Assembly: GCF_016908315.1 (NCBI RefSeq)
Contig: NZ_JAFBDQ010000001.1
Location: forward strand, 62,001 to 126,000
DNA length: 64,000 nt
Reading direction: 5' to 3'
Origin: Halanaerobacter jeridensis
GTDB taxonomy: Bacteria; Bacillota; Halanaerobiia; Halobacteroidales; Halobacteroidaceae
In this document: positions 8,002-17,740 of the stretch, piece by piece
Layout: every line of letters begins with the position of its first letter
Numbering within the stretch: the first letter of the stretch is position 1
Notes under the pieces: model-generated
Database searches by the model: none
Seen by the model: the letters and a program-made list of their open reading frames with translations, nothing else
What the model was told of the DNA's origin: nothing
Program-made: the position numbers and the translations under genes

Positions 8002-9531
8002 ATGGAGGAGAAACGTAGTCAATGGGGAACTAGAGTTGGATTTGTTTTAGCAGCAATTGGATCAGCAATTGGTTTAGGTAATATTTGGCGTTTTCCGTAT
8101 ATGGCCTATGATAATGGTGGAGGTGCTTTTTTAATACCTTATTTCTTTGCATTACTAACAGCAGGTATTCCATTATTAATTTTAGAAATGGGATTAGGTC
8201 ATAAGATGAGAGGTTCGGCACCTTTATCATTTAGAAAGATTAAAGAAAAGTATGAAACAGTTGGTTGGTGGGCAGTAATCATTACTTTTATAGTAACGGT
8301 TTATTATTCAGTGATTATTTCTTGGGCCATTAACTATTTGTTTTATGCCTTTAATCAAAGCTGGGGTACTGAAACCGGTGCCTTTTTCATGGGAGACTTT
8401 TTAAAAGCAACTGGATTTTGGGACTTTGGTGGTTTCGAATTTAATGTTTTGCTTGGATTAATAGCAGTTTGGGGTCTAAATTACTTTATTTTATATAAAG
8501 GTATTAAAAAAGGAATTGAAAAAGCTAGTAAAGTATTTATGCCTATTTTAGCATTATTACTCGTTTTAATAACATTAAGAGGTATTACTTTACCAGGTTC
8601 TATTCAGGGGCTTAACCATTTTTTACAACCTGATTTTTCAGTATTATTAAATCCAGATGTATGGATTGATGCTTATGGCCAGGTCTTCTTTACATTAAGT
8701 TTAGGTTTCGGAATTATGATTGCTTATGCAAGTTATTTACCTAAAAAATCTGATGTTGTAAACAATGCTTTTATGACTGCTTTTGCTAATAGTGGATTTA
8801 GTTTTTTAGCTGGTTTGGGTGTCTTTGGAGTGCTTGGATATATGGCTCAAGCCCAAGGAGTACCTTTTGAAGAAGTTGTTAGTGGAGGTATAGGTTTAGC
8901 TTTTGTTGCTTTCCCTAAAGCAATTAATTTATTGCCAGCATTTAAAGGAATATTTGGTGTTTTATTCTTTTTAAGTCTAGTAATTTCTGGTTTATCATCT
9001 ACAATGTCCTTAATTGAATCTTTTTCTTCTTCAATTATGGATAAGTTTGCAATGGGACGTAAGAAAGCAATTACTCTTGTATGTAGTGTTGGATTCCTAG
9101 GTAGTTTAATTTTCGCTACAGGATTAGGAATTGGTATTTTAGATGTTATTGACCACTTTGTAATGGCCTATGGTTTAGCAGTAGTAGGATTTGTAGAGTG
9201 TATTGTAATTGGCCATTTATGGAATATTAACCGGATTAAAAATCATGTTAATTTAGTTTCTGACTTTAAAGTAGGTAATTGGTGGAACTTTGCTATTAAA
9301 TATGTAACTGTTTTGGGATTAGGTTATATGTTAGTATATAAACTAATCAGAGAAGCGGGCCCACTTGTAACTGGAAACTTTGATAAATTATATGGTGGTT
9401 ATCCAGTTAGTGCTATTGTCAGTTTAGGTTGGGGAGTAGCATTAGGTATTATTGCTGTTGCTTATATGATGAGACATGTAAATTGGAATCAAAATGTTAA
9501 CTTAAGTCATCAACCACTAGAGGAGGAATAA
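8002..9531 (+). CDS. Sodium-dependent transporter, NSS (SNF/LeuT) family
   Basis: A 509-aa, 12-helix Na+-coupled symporter, probably for an amino acid. The first helix has the family signature (GSAIGLGNIWRFPYMAY) that forms the sodium and substrate sites with its unwound segment, followed by NGGGAFLIPY. The start is ATG 8002 behind AAAAGGAG. A 31-aa single-helix gene follows two bases after the stop, as in MetP/MetS-type systems, which favours methionine or alanine as substrate. Sodium coupling would suit a halophile. Confidence 0.93.
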   Translation: MEEKRSQWGTRVGFVLAAIGSAIGLGNIWRFPYMAYDNGGGAFLIPYFFALLTAGIPLLILEMGLGHKMRGSAPLSFRKIKEKYETVGWWAVIITFIVTVYYSVIISWAINYLFYAFNQSWGTETGAFFMGDFLKATGFWDFGGFEFNVLLGLIAVWGLNYFILYKGIKKGIEKASKVFMPILALLLVLITLRGITLPGSIQGLNHFLQPDFSVLLNPDVWIDAYGQVFFTLSLGFGIMIAYASYLPKKSDVVNNAFMTAFANSGFSFLAGLGVFGVLGYMAQAQGVPFEEVVSGGIGLAFVAFPKAINLLPAFKGIFGVLFFLSLVISGLSSTMSLIESFSSSIMDKFAMGRKKAITLVCSVGFLGSLIFATGLGIGILDVIDHFVMAYGLAVVGFVECIVIGHLWNINRIKNHVNLVSDFKVGNWWNFAIKYVTVLGLGYMLVYKLIREAGPLVTGNFDKLYGGYPVSAIVSLGWGVALGIIAVAYMMRHVNWNQNVNLSHQPLEEE

Positions 9532-9533
9532 TC

Positions 9534-9629
9534 ATGACTATGGGCGCGATTATCATGTTAGTATTTGGATTAGTTGTTTTGTTTGGTGGTTTAACTGTTT
9601 GTTTAAGAATTGCTCTACAAAAGAAATAG
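9534..9629 (+). CDS. Small membrane subunit of the NSS transporter (MetS-like)
   Basis: A 31-aa single-pass membrane peptide (MGAIIMLVFGLVVLFGGL, then CLRIALQKK). Size, position and sequence pattern match the MetS-type 'methionine/alanine import NSS small subunit', which is required for transport by its large partner in Corynebacterium. GAGGAGG inside the end of the transporter gene serves as Shine-Dalgarno. A terminator follows, closing a two-gene operon. Confidence 0.82.
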   Translation: MTMGAIIMLVFGLVVLFGGLTVCLRIALQKK

Positions 9630-9639
9630 ATTATTTTTC

Positions 9640-9675
9640 GGCTCTAGCTTGCAGTTCAGGCTAGAGCCTTTAAAT
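9640..9675 (+). terminator. Terminator after the NSS transporter operon
   Basis: Perfect 9-bp stem GGCTCTAGC (9640-9648)/GCTAGAGCC (9660-9668) with an 11-nt loop and a short T-rich tail. Confidence 0.75.
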
Positions 9676-9751
9676 TGTATTTAACTTTATTTCAACGAGG
9701 AATTAATTTCTTTTGTTTTGAATAATATAATAGTAAGGAAGGAGAATTGAG

Positions 9752-10867
9752 ATGAAAGATAAGATTGTAAAGCAGTTTAAAGAATTAGTTAGCATTGATA
9801 GCCATTCTAAGGAAGAAGGAGAAATAGCTACCTACCTAAGTAATTTGTTAGAAGAATGGGGATTAGAGGTAACAACTGATGATGCTGGAGAAAAAATTGA
9901 TGGTGAAACAGGTAATATAATTGCTAAATTAAAGGGTGACCCTGATTTGCCTACTTTGTTATTCTGTGCTCATATGGATACAGTAATTCCGGGAGAAAAT
10001 GTAGAAGCAGTAATTGAAGATGATGTTATTTATAGTCAGGGAGATACTATTTTGGGTTCTGACGATAAAGCTGGAATTACTGCAATTTTAGGAATGCTAA
10101 AAGCAATTCAAGAGCGTGATATTGAGCATGGTGATATAGAGATTGTGTTTACTGTAGCAGAGGAAATAGGTTTATTAGGTGCTAAAAATTTAAATTATGA
10201 TCTATTAGAGGCTGATTTAGGTATTATTTATGATTCAGGAGGTCCAATTGGAACTATAGTGACTCAGGCTCCAGCTCAAGATCAGATTAATGTTGAAGTA
10301 ATAGGAAAATCAGCTCATGCTGGTTTAAATCCTTCAGGTGGAGTTAATGCTATTAAAGTTTCTAGCATGGCTATTTCAAATTTGAATTTAGGTCAAATTG
10401 ATGAAGAAACAACTGCTAATATTGGAGTTATTAAAGGTGGTCATGCTACTAATATTGTACCTGATTTAGTTGAATTAGAAGGTGAAGCACGTAGTAGAGA
10501 TGAAGATAAGTTAGAGCAACAAATAGAACATATGATTGATATTTTTGAAAAATCTGCTAAAAAATATTCAGCAGAAGTAAATATCGATGTAGAACGGATG
10601 TATTCTGCTTTTGATTTAACTGAAAGTGATCCTTCGGTTAAATTAGTAGTGGAAGCAGCTAAAAATTTAGGGGTAGAACCTAAATTAGAAGCTACTGGTG
10701 GTGGTAGTGATGCTAATATTTTAAATGGGCAAGGAATTGAAACGGTAAATTTAGGTGTTGGCATGACTGATGTTCATTCTACTGATGAAAATATCAAAGT
10801 AAAAGATTTAGTTGATGCGGTACGCTATTCGGTAGAGATAGTTAAAGAATCTGCTAACTTATTTTAA
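9752..10867 (+). CDS. M20 family metallopeptidase (PepT-like)
   Basis: A 371-aa di-zinc aminopeptidase or carboxypeptidase of the M20/M25/M40 family. CAHMDTV (His about residue 74) and GSDDKAG give the metal ligands, AEEIGLLGA holds the catalytic Glu and next ligand, and a dimerisation domain around KSAHAGLNPSGGVNAIK follows. ATG has GGAAGGAG upstream. It is monocistronic, between terminators. The family is certain; peptide specificity (tripeptidase-like) is only a best guess. Confidence 0.9.
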   Translation: MKDKIVKQFKELVSIDSHSKEEGEIATYLSNLLEEWGLEVTTDDAGEKIDGETGNIIAKLKGDPDLPTLLFCAHMDTVIPGENVEAVIEDDVIYSQGDTILGSDDKAGITAILGMLKAIQERDIEHGDIEIVFTVAEEIGLLGAKNLNYDLLEADLGIIYDSGGPIGTIVTQAPAQDQINVEVIGKSAHAGLNPSGGVNAIKVSSMAISNLNLGQIDEETTANIGVIKGGHATNIVPDLVELEGEARSRDEDKLEQQIEHMIDIFEKSAKKYSAEVNIDVERMYSAFDLTESDPSVKLVVEAAKNLGVEPKLEATGGGSDANILNGQGIETVNLGVGMTDVHSTDENIKVKDLVDAVRYSVEIVKESANLF

Positions 10868-10872
10868 GTTTT

Positions 10873-10910
10873 AACTCTCAGTAAAGTTAAATTTGCTGAG
10901 AGTTTTTTTA
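10873..10910 (+). terminator. Terminator after the M20 peptidase
   Basis: Perfect 9-bp stem AACTCTCAG (10873-10881)/CTGAGAGTT (10896-10904) followed by a run of T. Confidence 0.9.
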
Positions 10911-10973
10911 TTTTTTGCTCTTAAGCTGGTAATAATAAATTATGACTAAGGTTTTAATTTTAGAAAGGAGAAA

Positions 10974-12056
10974 ATGATGATAGAGTTAAAAGAAGCTAAA
11001 GTTGAAGAAATTATTTCTCATAGATCTGCTTTAACAAAAGTAAAATTAAAAATAGGAAGGGAAATAAAAACCGCTATTAATTATGATCAGTTATCGGGCT
11101 CAATTGAAGAAGGGGATAAAGTAATTGTTAATACTTCTGCTACTTCTTTGGGGTTAGGAACTGGTGGTTATGACTTTATAGTTTATATTTTAGGGAAAGA
11201 ACAGTCTTTAGCAGAACAAGGACATATAATGAAATTAAGATATACTCCCTATCAATTACAGACCTGTTCGATTGCTGAACAAGAGAATGATTTCCACGAA
11301 CAATTTGCTGATGTAGATTCTTTAGCTGCTACTCCAGTGGTAGTAGGCACCTTACATAGTATGTTAGCCCCGATTGTAGCTATGATTAAGGCTAAGAGAC
11401 CTCAAGCTAAAGTTGCTTATATTATGACAGATGGTGCTGCCTTAGCTTTGGCTTTGAGTGATTTGGTCTATCAATTACAAGAATTAAAGTTAATAGATTT
11501 AACCATTACGTGTGGGCATGCATTTGGGGGCCAAATAGAAGCGGTTAATATTTATTCAGCGTTATTGGGAGCTTATCTGCACGAAGTCGATATTATTGTT
11601 GTGACTATGGGCCCAGGTATTGTAGGGACTGGGACTAAATATGGATTCAGTGGTACTGAACAGGCAGATATATTAAATGCTGTTAGTAATTTAGGTGGCC
11701 TTCCGATTGCAGTACCTAGAATCAATTTTGGAGATTCCAGAGAAAGGCACTATGGTTTAAGCCATCATAGCAGAACTAATTTAGGAGAATTAGTATTAGT
11801 AAAATCATTAATAGGAATTCCTAAATTCAGCGGTCAAAGAAAAAGAATAATCCAGGAACAATTAAAAGAGGCAAAAATTAGCGATAAGCATCAGATTTTT
11901 TATAAGTCGCAGCAAGAAGTAGATTCAGAGTTAGATAATTTTGATATTAAGTTAACTACTATGGGACATAGTTATAATCAAGTTCCAGAATATTTTTTAA
12001 CAGCTGGATTAGGGGGCGTGATTGCAGTAGAACAATTGGAAATAAATAGGGGTTAA
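10974..12056 (+). CDS. DUF3866 family protein
   Basis: A 360-aa protein of the DUF3866 family, found in Firmicutes next to spoIIM/xerD clusters. Recognisable segments are AINYDQLSGSIEEGDKV and NTSATSLGLGTGGYDF near the N terminus, and a Gly-rich centre (VTMGPGIVGTGTKYGFSGTEQ). No signal peptide or membrane helix is seen. Function is not established for the family. Two Met codons start the gene (10974, 10977) behind GAAAGGAG. Confidence 0.85.
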   Translation: MMIELKEAKVEEIISHRSALTKVKLKIGREIKTAINYDQLSGSIEEGDKVIVNTSATSLGLGTGGYDFIVYILGKEQSLAEQGHIMKLRYTPYQLQTCSIAEQENDFHEQFADVDSLAATPVVVGTLHSMLAPIVAMIKAKRPQAKVAYIMTDGAALALALSDLVYQLQELKLIDLTITCGHAFGGQIEAVNIYSALLGAYLHEVDIIVVTMGPGIVGTGTKYGFSGTEQADILNAVSNLGGLPIAVPRINFGDSRERHYGLSHHSRTNLGELVLVKSLIGIPKFSGQRKRIIQEQLKEAKISDKHQIFYKSQQEVDSELDNFDIKLTTMGHSYNQVPEYFLTAGLGGVIAVEQLEINRG

Positions 12057-12079
12057 TTTGTAGTTTAGGGGGGAGGAAG

Positions 12080-12790
12080 ATTAAAAATAATCAAGTTAAG
12101 ACCTTAAATATAACGTATAATGCTTCAGGAGCAGTGCAAGGTGCTAAACGCGGTGATGTAGTTATGATTGTTGATGCTATTGATATGTCTACTACAGCTG
12201 AAGCAGTTTTAGATGATGGAGCAATAATGGTTTTAGGGGCTAGTCCTGATGGAATAAATGTTCCTGTAAAAGTCAATCCTAAAAAAATAGGATATCAAGC
12301 AGGGAAAGTAGCATTAAAGAATAATACTAAGGTTATAATAATTACAGAGCCTCGTTTTTCTAAACCAGAGCAAAGATTAGAAAAGATAAAAGTGGTGCGT
12401 AGGGGAATTGTAAAAAGTGGAGCTCAAATAGAAGATGTTTTCCCTAATGTTGGAGCTCAAATAACTAGATTTGCTAATTTTACAGGGAAAGTTATAATAA
12501 TTGTCAGTAATAGTGGAGGAGTAGCATTTGACGCTGCCTATAATCAAGAAGCATTAAAAGTTATAACTGGTACAGTAGTTCGAACAGTATCCCAAAAAGG
12601 TATCAAACCAGTCAAAACAGCAGCACAGAGAGCAATTGCAGTAGCTACAGAGTATGGTGCAGGAATTACTATAGTAGCTGCTAGTTCTAATTCTTATGAA
12701 GATATATTAGCAGTTGATAAAATAGCAACAGCAATAATTGATTTAGGCTTTTTAGACATTAAGCAAGGTGGGATAGAAGATCATGATTAA
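12080..12790 (+). CDS. Conserved protein of unknown function, apparent ATT start
   Basis: About 236 aa if translation starts at ATT 12080, six bases after a very strong Shine-Dalgarno (GGGGGGAGG, 12068-12074 region). The first GTG in frame (12134) has no properly spaced Shine-Dalgarno and falls inside a conserved-looking segment. The segment VMIVDAIDMSTTAEAVLDDGA recalls the N-terminal motif of ComB (2-phosphosulfolactate phosphatase)-type proteins, but the match is too thin to assign activity. VAASSNSYEDILAVDKIA near the C terminus is a second conserved-looking stretch. It lies between DUF3866 and spoIIM and overlaps spoIIM by 8 bases, so the three genes are probably one operon. Confidence 0.7.
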   Translation: MKNNQVKTLNITYNASGAVQGAKRGDVVMIVDAIDMSTTAEAVLDDGAIMVLGASPDGINVPVKVNPKKIGYQAGKVALKNNTKVIIITEPRFSKPEQRLEKIKVVRRGIVKSGAQIEDVFPNVGAQITRFANFTGKVIIIVSNSGGVAFDAAYNQEALKVITGTVVRTVSQKGIKPVKTAAQRAIAVATEYGAGITIVAASSNSYEDILAVDKIATAIIDLGFLDIKQGGIEDHD

Positions 12791-13430
12791 TTATGGTTAT
12801 TCAATGCATAAGTTAAATTATTTTTTTCGACGCTATTCATTATTTTTATTATTAATCTTGATTTCTTTAGTTGTAGGTATTATTACTGGTAGTATTGCAG
12901 TTAAAGTTTTGTCTTATCAGCAGAAAGAAGAATTAGTTAATTATTTAGGTGATTTTTCAGGAGAAGTTGAAAAATTAATAGTTAATCGTCAAGTAGTATT
13001 TAAAGAACTTGTCTTGTCTAATTTAAAATTTGTTTTTGTTTTATGGTTATTAGGTTTAAGTTTAGTAGGAATTGTATTTATACCTCTGATTATCTTCTTT
13101 CGTGGATTCATTCTAGGATTTACAGTGGGTTTTTTGGTTGATGAAATGTTTTTTAAAGGGTTTTTATTAGCTGCGATAGCCATTTTTCCTCAAAATTTAT
13201 TTATGTTACCTTCATTATTATTAGGTGCTTTATTTTGTTTAGTTTTTGCTTTTAAACTAAGTATTAGAATTGTAGGGCAAAATGATCATGCACCTAATTT
13301 TTCTACTGTAATAATTAATTATTCTTTGTTAATGTGCATGTCTGCTGGATTATTAGTGATGGCAGCAGTAATAGAAACTTATCTAACTCCGTTATTAATT
13401 AGTTTATTTAGCAATTTTTTAGGAACTTAA
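12783..13430 (+). CDS. spoIIM: Stage II sporulation protein M
   Basis: Polytopic membrane protein (215 aa, about five helices) of the SpoIIM/DMP complex that removes septal peptidoglycan for engulfment. Conserved features are the FRGFILGFTVGFL segment and FPQNLFMLPSLLLGA. ATG 12783 overlaps the end of the preceding gene by 8 bases with AAGGTGGG upstream; a second Met at 12804 is possible. The neighbourhood (DUF3866 upstream, deoB downstream) is the usual one, but xerD, often found here, is missing. Confidence 0.93.
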   Translation: MINYGYSMHKLNYFFRRYSLFLLLILISLVVGIITGSIAVKVLSYQQKEELVNYLGDFSGEVEKLIVNRQVVFKELVLSNLKFVFVLWLLGLSLVGIVFIPLIIFFRGFILGFTVGFLVDEMFFKGFLLAAIAIFPQNLFMLPSLLLGALFCLVFAFKLSIRIVGQNDHAPNFSTVIINYSLLMCMSAGLLVMAAVIETYLTPLLISLFSNFLGT

Positions 13431-13441
13431 GCAGGAGTTTT

Positions 13442-13512
13442 ATAATTTATAAAGAATAAATAATATAGCAGTCGTCTGATGTCTAACAAGTAAGTTATAA
13501 ATTGTTTTTTTT
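13442..13512 (+). terminator. Possible AT-only terminator or leader hairpin between spoIIM and deoB
   Basis: AATTTATAA (13444-13452) can pair with TTATAAATT (13495-13503), which is followed by a run of eight T. The 42-nt intervening sequence has no recognised fold. It could simply end the spoIIM operon. Confidence 0.35.
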
Positions 13513-13620
13513 ATAATAATATAAACACAAAATAAATAGTTAATAAAAGCTGAAGACTTAATTAAGTTAATTTAAGATTCAAGTACAGCCAAATAAAATC
13601 TAACTAACGGGGGGATAACG

Positions 13621-14799
13621 ATGAATCAAATTAATCGAGTAAATGTAATTGTATTAGACAGTGTAGGTATTGGTTATTTGCCAGATGCAGAGAAATTTGG
13701 TGACGAAGGAGCAGCAACTTTGCCTCATATTGCTGAAATGGTAAATGGATTAGATTTGCCTAATTTAGAACAATTGGGATTAGGTAATCTAGCAGAGATT
13801 AAAGGTGTTAATAAAGTTGAAGATCCTAAAGCATCTTTTGGTCGGATGAAAGAACAATCTAATGGAAAAGATACTACAACTGGGCATTGGGAATTAGCAG
13901 GATTAGTATCACAAGAACCTTTTCCTACTTATCCTGATGGATTTCCAGAGGAAGTAATGGAAGAATTTCATGAAGCGATTGGTAGAGAAAGCTTAGGGAA
14001 TAAACCTGCTTCTGGAACAGTAATTATTGAAGAATTAGGAGAAGAACATTTGTCTACTGCTAAGCCTATTGTTTACACTTCCGCTGATAGTGTATTTCAA
14101 ATTGCTGCTCATGAAGAAGTAATTTCAGTTGATGAACTTTATGAAATGTGCAGAAAGGCAAGAGAAATTTTGCAAGGAGAGCATGCTGTAGCTCGGGTTA
14201 TTGCTAGACCTTTTGTAGGTGAATTAGGTGACTTTACTAGAACTGCTAATCGTAAAGACTTTTCTTTAGAGCCTCCTCAAGACACAGTATTAGACATTTT
14301 AAAAGAAAATGATAAAGATGTATTAGCAGTCGGAAAAATAGAAAATATTTTTGTTGAAAAGGGTATTACAGATGCTGTTCATACTAAAGATAATATGGAT
14401 GGAGTCGATAAAACTTTAGAATATTTGCGAGAAGATAATGAAGGTTTGATTTTTAGTAATTTAGTTGATTTTGATCAAAAGTATGGTCACCGGAGAAATC
14501 CTGAAGGTTATGCTCAAGCTTTAAAGGATTTTGACCAGCGCTTACCGGAAATTATTGATGCATTAAATGATGATGACTTATTAATGATAGTAGCTGATCA
14601 TGGTTGTGATCCGACTTATACAGGAACAGATCATACAAGAGAATATGTACCATTATTAGCTTATGGAGCTGAAACTGGAGTGGACTTAGGTACTAGAGAT
14701 ACTTTTGCTGATTTAGCTGCTACAATAGCTGATATTTTCTCTGTTCCTGATACTGGGAATGGAAGTAGTTTTGCTAAAGAATTAAAGATTAATAAATAA
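13621..14799 (+). CDS. deoB: Phosphopentomutase
   Basis: Interconverts (deoxy)ribose 1-phosphate and 5-phosphate in nucleoside salvage. The 392-aa length and alkaline-phosphatase-superfamily metal motifs are typical: [13 protein letters not shown] at the N terminus, [10 protein letters not shown] carrying the phosphorylated Thr, and the C-terminal [17 protein letters not shown] metal ligands. A strong GGGGGG Shine-Dalgarno precedes ATG. punA follows after 15 bases. Confidence 0.98.
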   Translation: MNQINRVNVIVLDSVGIGYLPDAEKFGDEGAATLPHIAEMVNGLDLPNLEQLGLGNLAEIKGVNKVEDPKASFGRMKEQSNGKDTTTGHWELAGLVSQEPFPTYPDGFPEEVMEEFHEAIGRESLGNKPASGTVIIEELGEEHLSTAKPIVYTSADSVFQIAAHEEVISVDELYEMCRKAREILQGEHAVARVIARPFVGELGDFTRTANRKDFSLEPPQDTVLDILKENDKDVLAVGKIENIFVEKGITDAVHTKDNMDGVDKTLEYLREDNEGLIFSNLVDFDQKYGHRRNPEGYAQALKDFDQRLPEIIDALNDDDLLMIVADHGCDPTYTGTDHTREYVPLLAYGAETGVDLGTRDTFADLAATIADIFSVPDTGNGSSFAKELKINK

Positions 14800-14814
14800 G
14801 GGGGTAGTTTGTAA

Positions 14815-15645
14815 ATGTCTCAATCTAGAATGGATGAATTGCAAGAGAGTGTTAATTATATTAAGAATAAGATTGATTTTGAACCACAATTAGCTTTAAT
14901 TTTAGGTTCAGGTTTAGGAGTATTAGCTGAAGAGATAACAGATAAAATTGAAATTTCTTATGGAGAGATACCCAATTTTCCTACTTCAACTGTAGAAGGA
15001 CACGCTGGGCAATTAGTGATTGGTAAATTAGAAGGTCGGAAAGTAGTTACTATGCAAGGAAGATTTCATTATTATGAAGGATATGATATGTCTGCTATTA
15101 CTTTTCCAGTCCGGGTAATGAAATTATTAGGGGCTGAAAAGTTAGTAGTTACAAATTCAGCTGGTGGAGTTAACCGTAACTTTAATGTTGGAGATTTAAT
15201 GTTGATTAATGATCATTTGAATTTAATGGGGACTAATCCGTTAATTGGTTCTAATCAAGATGAATTAGGGCCAAGATTTCCTGATATGTCTGAAGCATAT
15301 AGTAATCAATTGATTACAGTAGCAGAAAGAGTTGCTGATGATAAAGGTCTTAGTTTAAGAAAAGGAGTTTACACTGGTATGTCAGGACCAAGTTATGAGA
15401 CTCCTGCTGAAGTAAGAATGATTAATCAATTAGGCGGTGATGCAGTAGGAATGTCAACTGTGCCTGAAGTTATCACTGCTAATCATGCTGGAATGGAAGT
15501 GCTTGGGATTTCCTGTATCACTAATATGGCAGCAGGTATTTTAGCTGAGCCATTGTCTCATGATGAAGTAATTGAGACTACACAAAAAGTTAAGCCTAAA
15601 TTCATTAGTTTAGTCGAAGGAATCGTAAAAGCAATTAGTAACTAG
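14815..15645 (+). CDS. punA: Purine-nucleoside phosphorylase
   Basis: Trimeric-type purine-nucleoside phosphorylase (276 aa) releasing purine base and (deoxy)ribose 1-phosphate. LGSGLGVLAEEI forms the phosphate loop, TVEGHAGQL and GRFHYYEGY are typical, and TNSAGGVNRNFNVGDLM plus AVGMSTVPE lie in the base and sugar site. Co-transcribed with deoB, which uses its sugar phosphate product. Confidence 0.97.
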   Translation: MSQSRMDELQESVNYIKNKIDFEPQLALILGSGLGVLAEEITDKIEISYGEIPNFPTSTVEGHAGQLVIGKLEGRKVVTMQGRFHYYEGYDMSAITFPVRVMKLLGAEKLVVTNSAGGVNRNFNVGDLMLINDHLNLMGTNPLIGSNQDELGPRFPDMSEAYSNQLITVAERVADDKGLSLRKGVYTGMSGPSYETPAEVRMINQLGGDAVGMSTVPEVITANHAGMEVLGISCITNMAAGILAEPLSHDEVIETTQKVKPKFISLVEGIVKAISN

Positions 15646-15666
15646 TAGAGAGCTAAGTGTAAGTCA

Positions 15667-15752
15667 TTGCATATAGATTGCGCAGTTGATATAAGCAATA
15701 AGTAGAGAGATTAGGACTGTACGGAGAGTCTTTGAATTTTAAGACTCGGAGG
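15667..15752 (+). repeat. Interspersed structured repeat, copy C
   Basis: Contains TTGCATATAGATTGCGCA (15667-15684), AAGTAGAGAGATTAGG and ACTGTACGG, then a perfect 7-bp hairpin GAGTCTT (15726-15732)/AAGACTC (15741-15747) with an 8-nt loop, then GGAGG. It shares block order with copies A and B/D. It sits between punA and pdp, inside what would otherwise be one operon. Confidence 0.7.
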
Positions 15753-15756
15753 AAGA

Positions 15757-15905
15757 GTAAAGAGAAAAAAGTAAGACAGTGACAAGAAAATGTAGAGACT
15801 GGGCAGTGCCAAGTCTGTATAATAACAAAAAATAGGGTTGAGTTTGTGTTTGTACTGATTACTCTTTACTAACTTCTCATTACTATTCTTGTTACAATTA
15901 TAGGG
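15757..15905. repeat. Inverted-arm repeat, copy E1
   Basis: The right arm (about 15855-15893) contains ACTGATTACTCTTTACT and CTCATTACT, blocks also present at 43491-43527 and 59247-59282. The left arm (15757-15790) is a degenerate complement. The centre is unrelated among copies. It directly follows structured repeat copy C. No gene is supported on either strand here. Confidence 0.5.
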
Positions 15906-15913
15906 GTGATATA

Positions 15914-17218
15914 ATGCGACCAAATGATATTATTGAGACGAAAAAAGAAGGTGGAAAATTAAAAGCTGATGAAATAGATTTCTTAATTAATGGTTATACT
16001 AATGGTGATATTCCTGATTATCAATTATCAGCTTGGGCTATGGCAGTCTATTTTCAAGGCATGGATAAAGAAGAAACAGCTATGTTAACGAAGACAATGG
16101 CTGAATCTGGTGAAACTATAGATTTAAGCAAGATTAAAGGTACTAAAGTAGACAAGCATAGTACAGGTGGAGTTGGTGATACAACTACTTTGATTTTAGC
16201 TCCTCTAGTAGCTGCTTGTGGTGCTCCTGTAGCTAAAATGTCAGGCCGGGGTTTAGGACATACTGGTGGTACGATTGATAAATTAGAGGCAATTCCTGGT
16301 TTTAAGACCTCTTTAAGTACAGAAAAATTCATTAATAGTGTCAATCAAATTGGAGCAGCAGTAGCTGGTCAAACAGGTAATTTAGCTCCAGCAGATAAAA
16401 AACTTTATGCTTTACGTGATGTAACAGCTACTGTAGATTCTATTCCTTTAATCGCTAGCAGTATTATGAGTAAAAAGATTGCTTCAGGAGCCGACGGAAT
16501 TGTGTTAGATGTAAAAACTGGTGATGGTGCCTTCATGAAAACTTATGATGGTGCTTTAGAATTAGCCGAAACAATGGTTGAAATTGGAGAAGAAGTGGGG
16601 CGAGATGTAATTGCAGTAGTTTCCGATATGAATCAACCATTAGGTAAAGCTGTAGGAAATAGTTTAGAAGTTAAAGAGGCTATAGATACTCTAAAAGGAG
16701 AAGGCCCTGAAGATTTAACTAATCTATGTATTACTCTTGCTGCGCAAATGCTGCAGTTATCTAATGTTGTGGAGACTAAAGAAGAAGCAATTAATAAAGC
16801 AACTACAGCTCTCAATAATGGTGCGGCATTAAATAAGCTAAAAGAAATGATTGCTAATCAAGGTGGTAATTCAGAAGTAGTAGATGACTATCAATTACTG
16901 CCGCAAGGGGAAAATAAATTGGAAATAAAAGCTCAACAATCAGGATATGTACAAAAGATCAAGGCTAAAGATGTTGGCTTAAGCGCAATGTTATTAGGAG
17001 CAGGTCGTGCAACAAAAGAAGATGAAATAGATTTGGCAGTAGGTATTGAGTTAACTAAGAAAGTAGGAGATGAAGTAACAGCAGGTTCAACTTTAGCCAC
17101 CTTAATTTATGATAGTGAAGAAGATTTGGAGGAAGCAAAAGATAAACTTAATTCTGCTTATCAGATAGGTAAAGAAGCACCAGAAGAAAATCCGTTGATC
17201 TATGATGTAGTAAAATAA
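15914..17218 (+). CDS. pdp: Pyrimidine-nucleoside phosphorylase
   Basis: A 434-aa thymidine/pyrimidine-nucleoside phosphorylase. [13 protein letters not shown] is the phosphate-binding segment and [16 protein letters not shown] the family signature; the C-terminal pyrimidine-phosphorylase domain (about residues 340-430) is complete. ATG 15914 follows AGGGGTGAT. With deoB and punA it forms a nucleoside catabolic set, though 268 bp of repeats separate it from punA. A 14-bp palindromic terminator closes it. Confidence 0.97.
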   Translation: MRPNDIIETKKEGGKLKADEIDFLINGYTNGDIPDYQLSAWAMAVYFQGMDKEETAMLTKTMAESGETIDLSKIKGTKVDKHSTGGVGDTTTLILAPLVAACGAPVAKMSGRGLGHTGGTIDKLEAIPGFKTSLSTEKFINSVNQIGAAVAGQTGNLAPADKKLYALRDVTATVDSIPLIASSIMSKKIASGADGIVLDVKTGDGAFMKTYDGALELAETMVEIGEEVGRDVIAVVSDMNQPLGKAVGNSLEVKEAIDTLKGEGPEDLTNLCITLAAQMLQLSNVVETKEEAINKATTALNNGAALNKLKEMIANQGGNSEVVDDYQLLPQGENKLEIKAQQSGYVQKIKAKDVGLSAMLLGAGRATKEDEIDLAVGIELTKKVGDEVTAGSTLATLIYDSEEDLEEAKDKLNSAYQIGKEAPEENPLIYDVVK

Positions 17219-17225
17219 TAATATA

Positions 17226-17259
17226 ACTAAAAGACCAGGTTTCCTCCTGGTCTTTTAGT
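17226..17259. terminator. Bidirectional terminator between pdp and cheX
   Basis: Perfect 14-bp stem ACTAAAAGACCAGG (17226-17239)/CCTGGTCTTTTAGT (17246-17259) with a 6-nt loop. T-rich arms on both strands serve the convergent genes. Confidence 0.9.
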
Positions 17260-17278
17260 AGTTTTAAAAAATTTGTGT

Positions 17279-17740
17279 CTATGATTTTTTAAGGGAAACA
17301 TTTATGATGAAATCACCTATTTCTGTGTGTAAAGGAATTGCTAAAAATTGGCCTGGACCAGTTGAAATTTGTAAATTATCGCCGACTGTAATTGATGGTG
17401 GAGTAATATTACATTGAAATCCTTGGTTATTTAAATTGGTAATTGAATTTCCAGTAATAATATTAGCTAATTCACCTACTGCTGAACTTGCTAAATCATT
17501 AAATTCTTCTATTTCCATTCCTGACATTTTTTCAACTATTGCTAAAGCTGTATCTTCTGTCATACTAAAGTAAACAAATCCTTCTAAATCACCTGTAACC
17601 CCAATTGATGCATTGATTTTTTCAGCTGTGAAATGATTTTCTTTGGCTTCTAGGTCTCCTCTTTCCATTTCGACATCTAGCATATCTTTTAAAATACTTT
17701 GAGTAGCATTAAAAATAGGATTGATGTATTCTGCTTTCAC
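17279..17740 (-). CDS. cheX: Chemotaxis phosphatase CheX
   Basis: A 153-aa CheC/CheX/FliY-family protein that would dephosphorylate CheY-P. GELANIITGNSITNL near residue 90 carries the E-x-x-N catalytic motif once, as in CheX. GGGAGG lies upstream of ATG on the minus strand. It is the only minus-strand gene in the first 38 kb and has no chemotaxis neighbours, so its partner CheY must lie elsewhere. Confidence 0.85.
   Translation of the reverse strand: MKAEYINPIFNATQSILKDMLDVEMERGDLEAKENHFTAEKINASIGVTGDLEGFVYFSMTEDTALAIVEKMSGMEIEEFNDLASSAVGELANIITGNSITNLNNQGFQCNITPPSITVGDNLQISTGPGQFLAIPLHTEIGDFIINVSLKKS

Noticed and set aside
13442-13512. Purine riboswitch upstream of deoB-punA
   Set aside because: A P1-like AT stem and T-run exist, but the conserved purine-aptamer core and loop sequences are not recognisable; kept only as a possible terminator.
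15711-15923. Minus-strand ORF across the punA-pdp gap
   Set aside because: It runs through two repeat elements and into pdp, with no ribosome site or recognisable protein.
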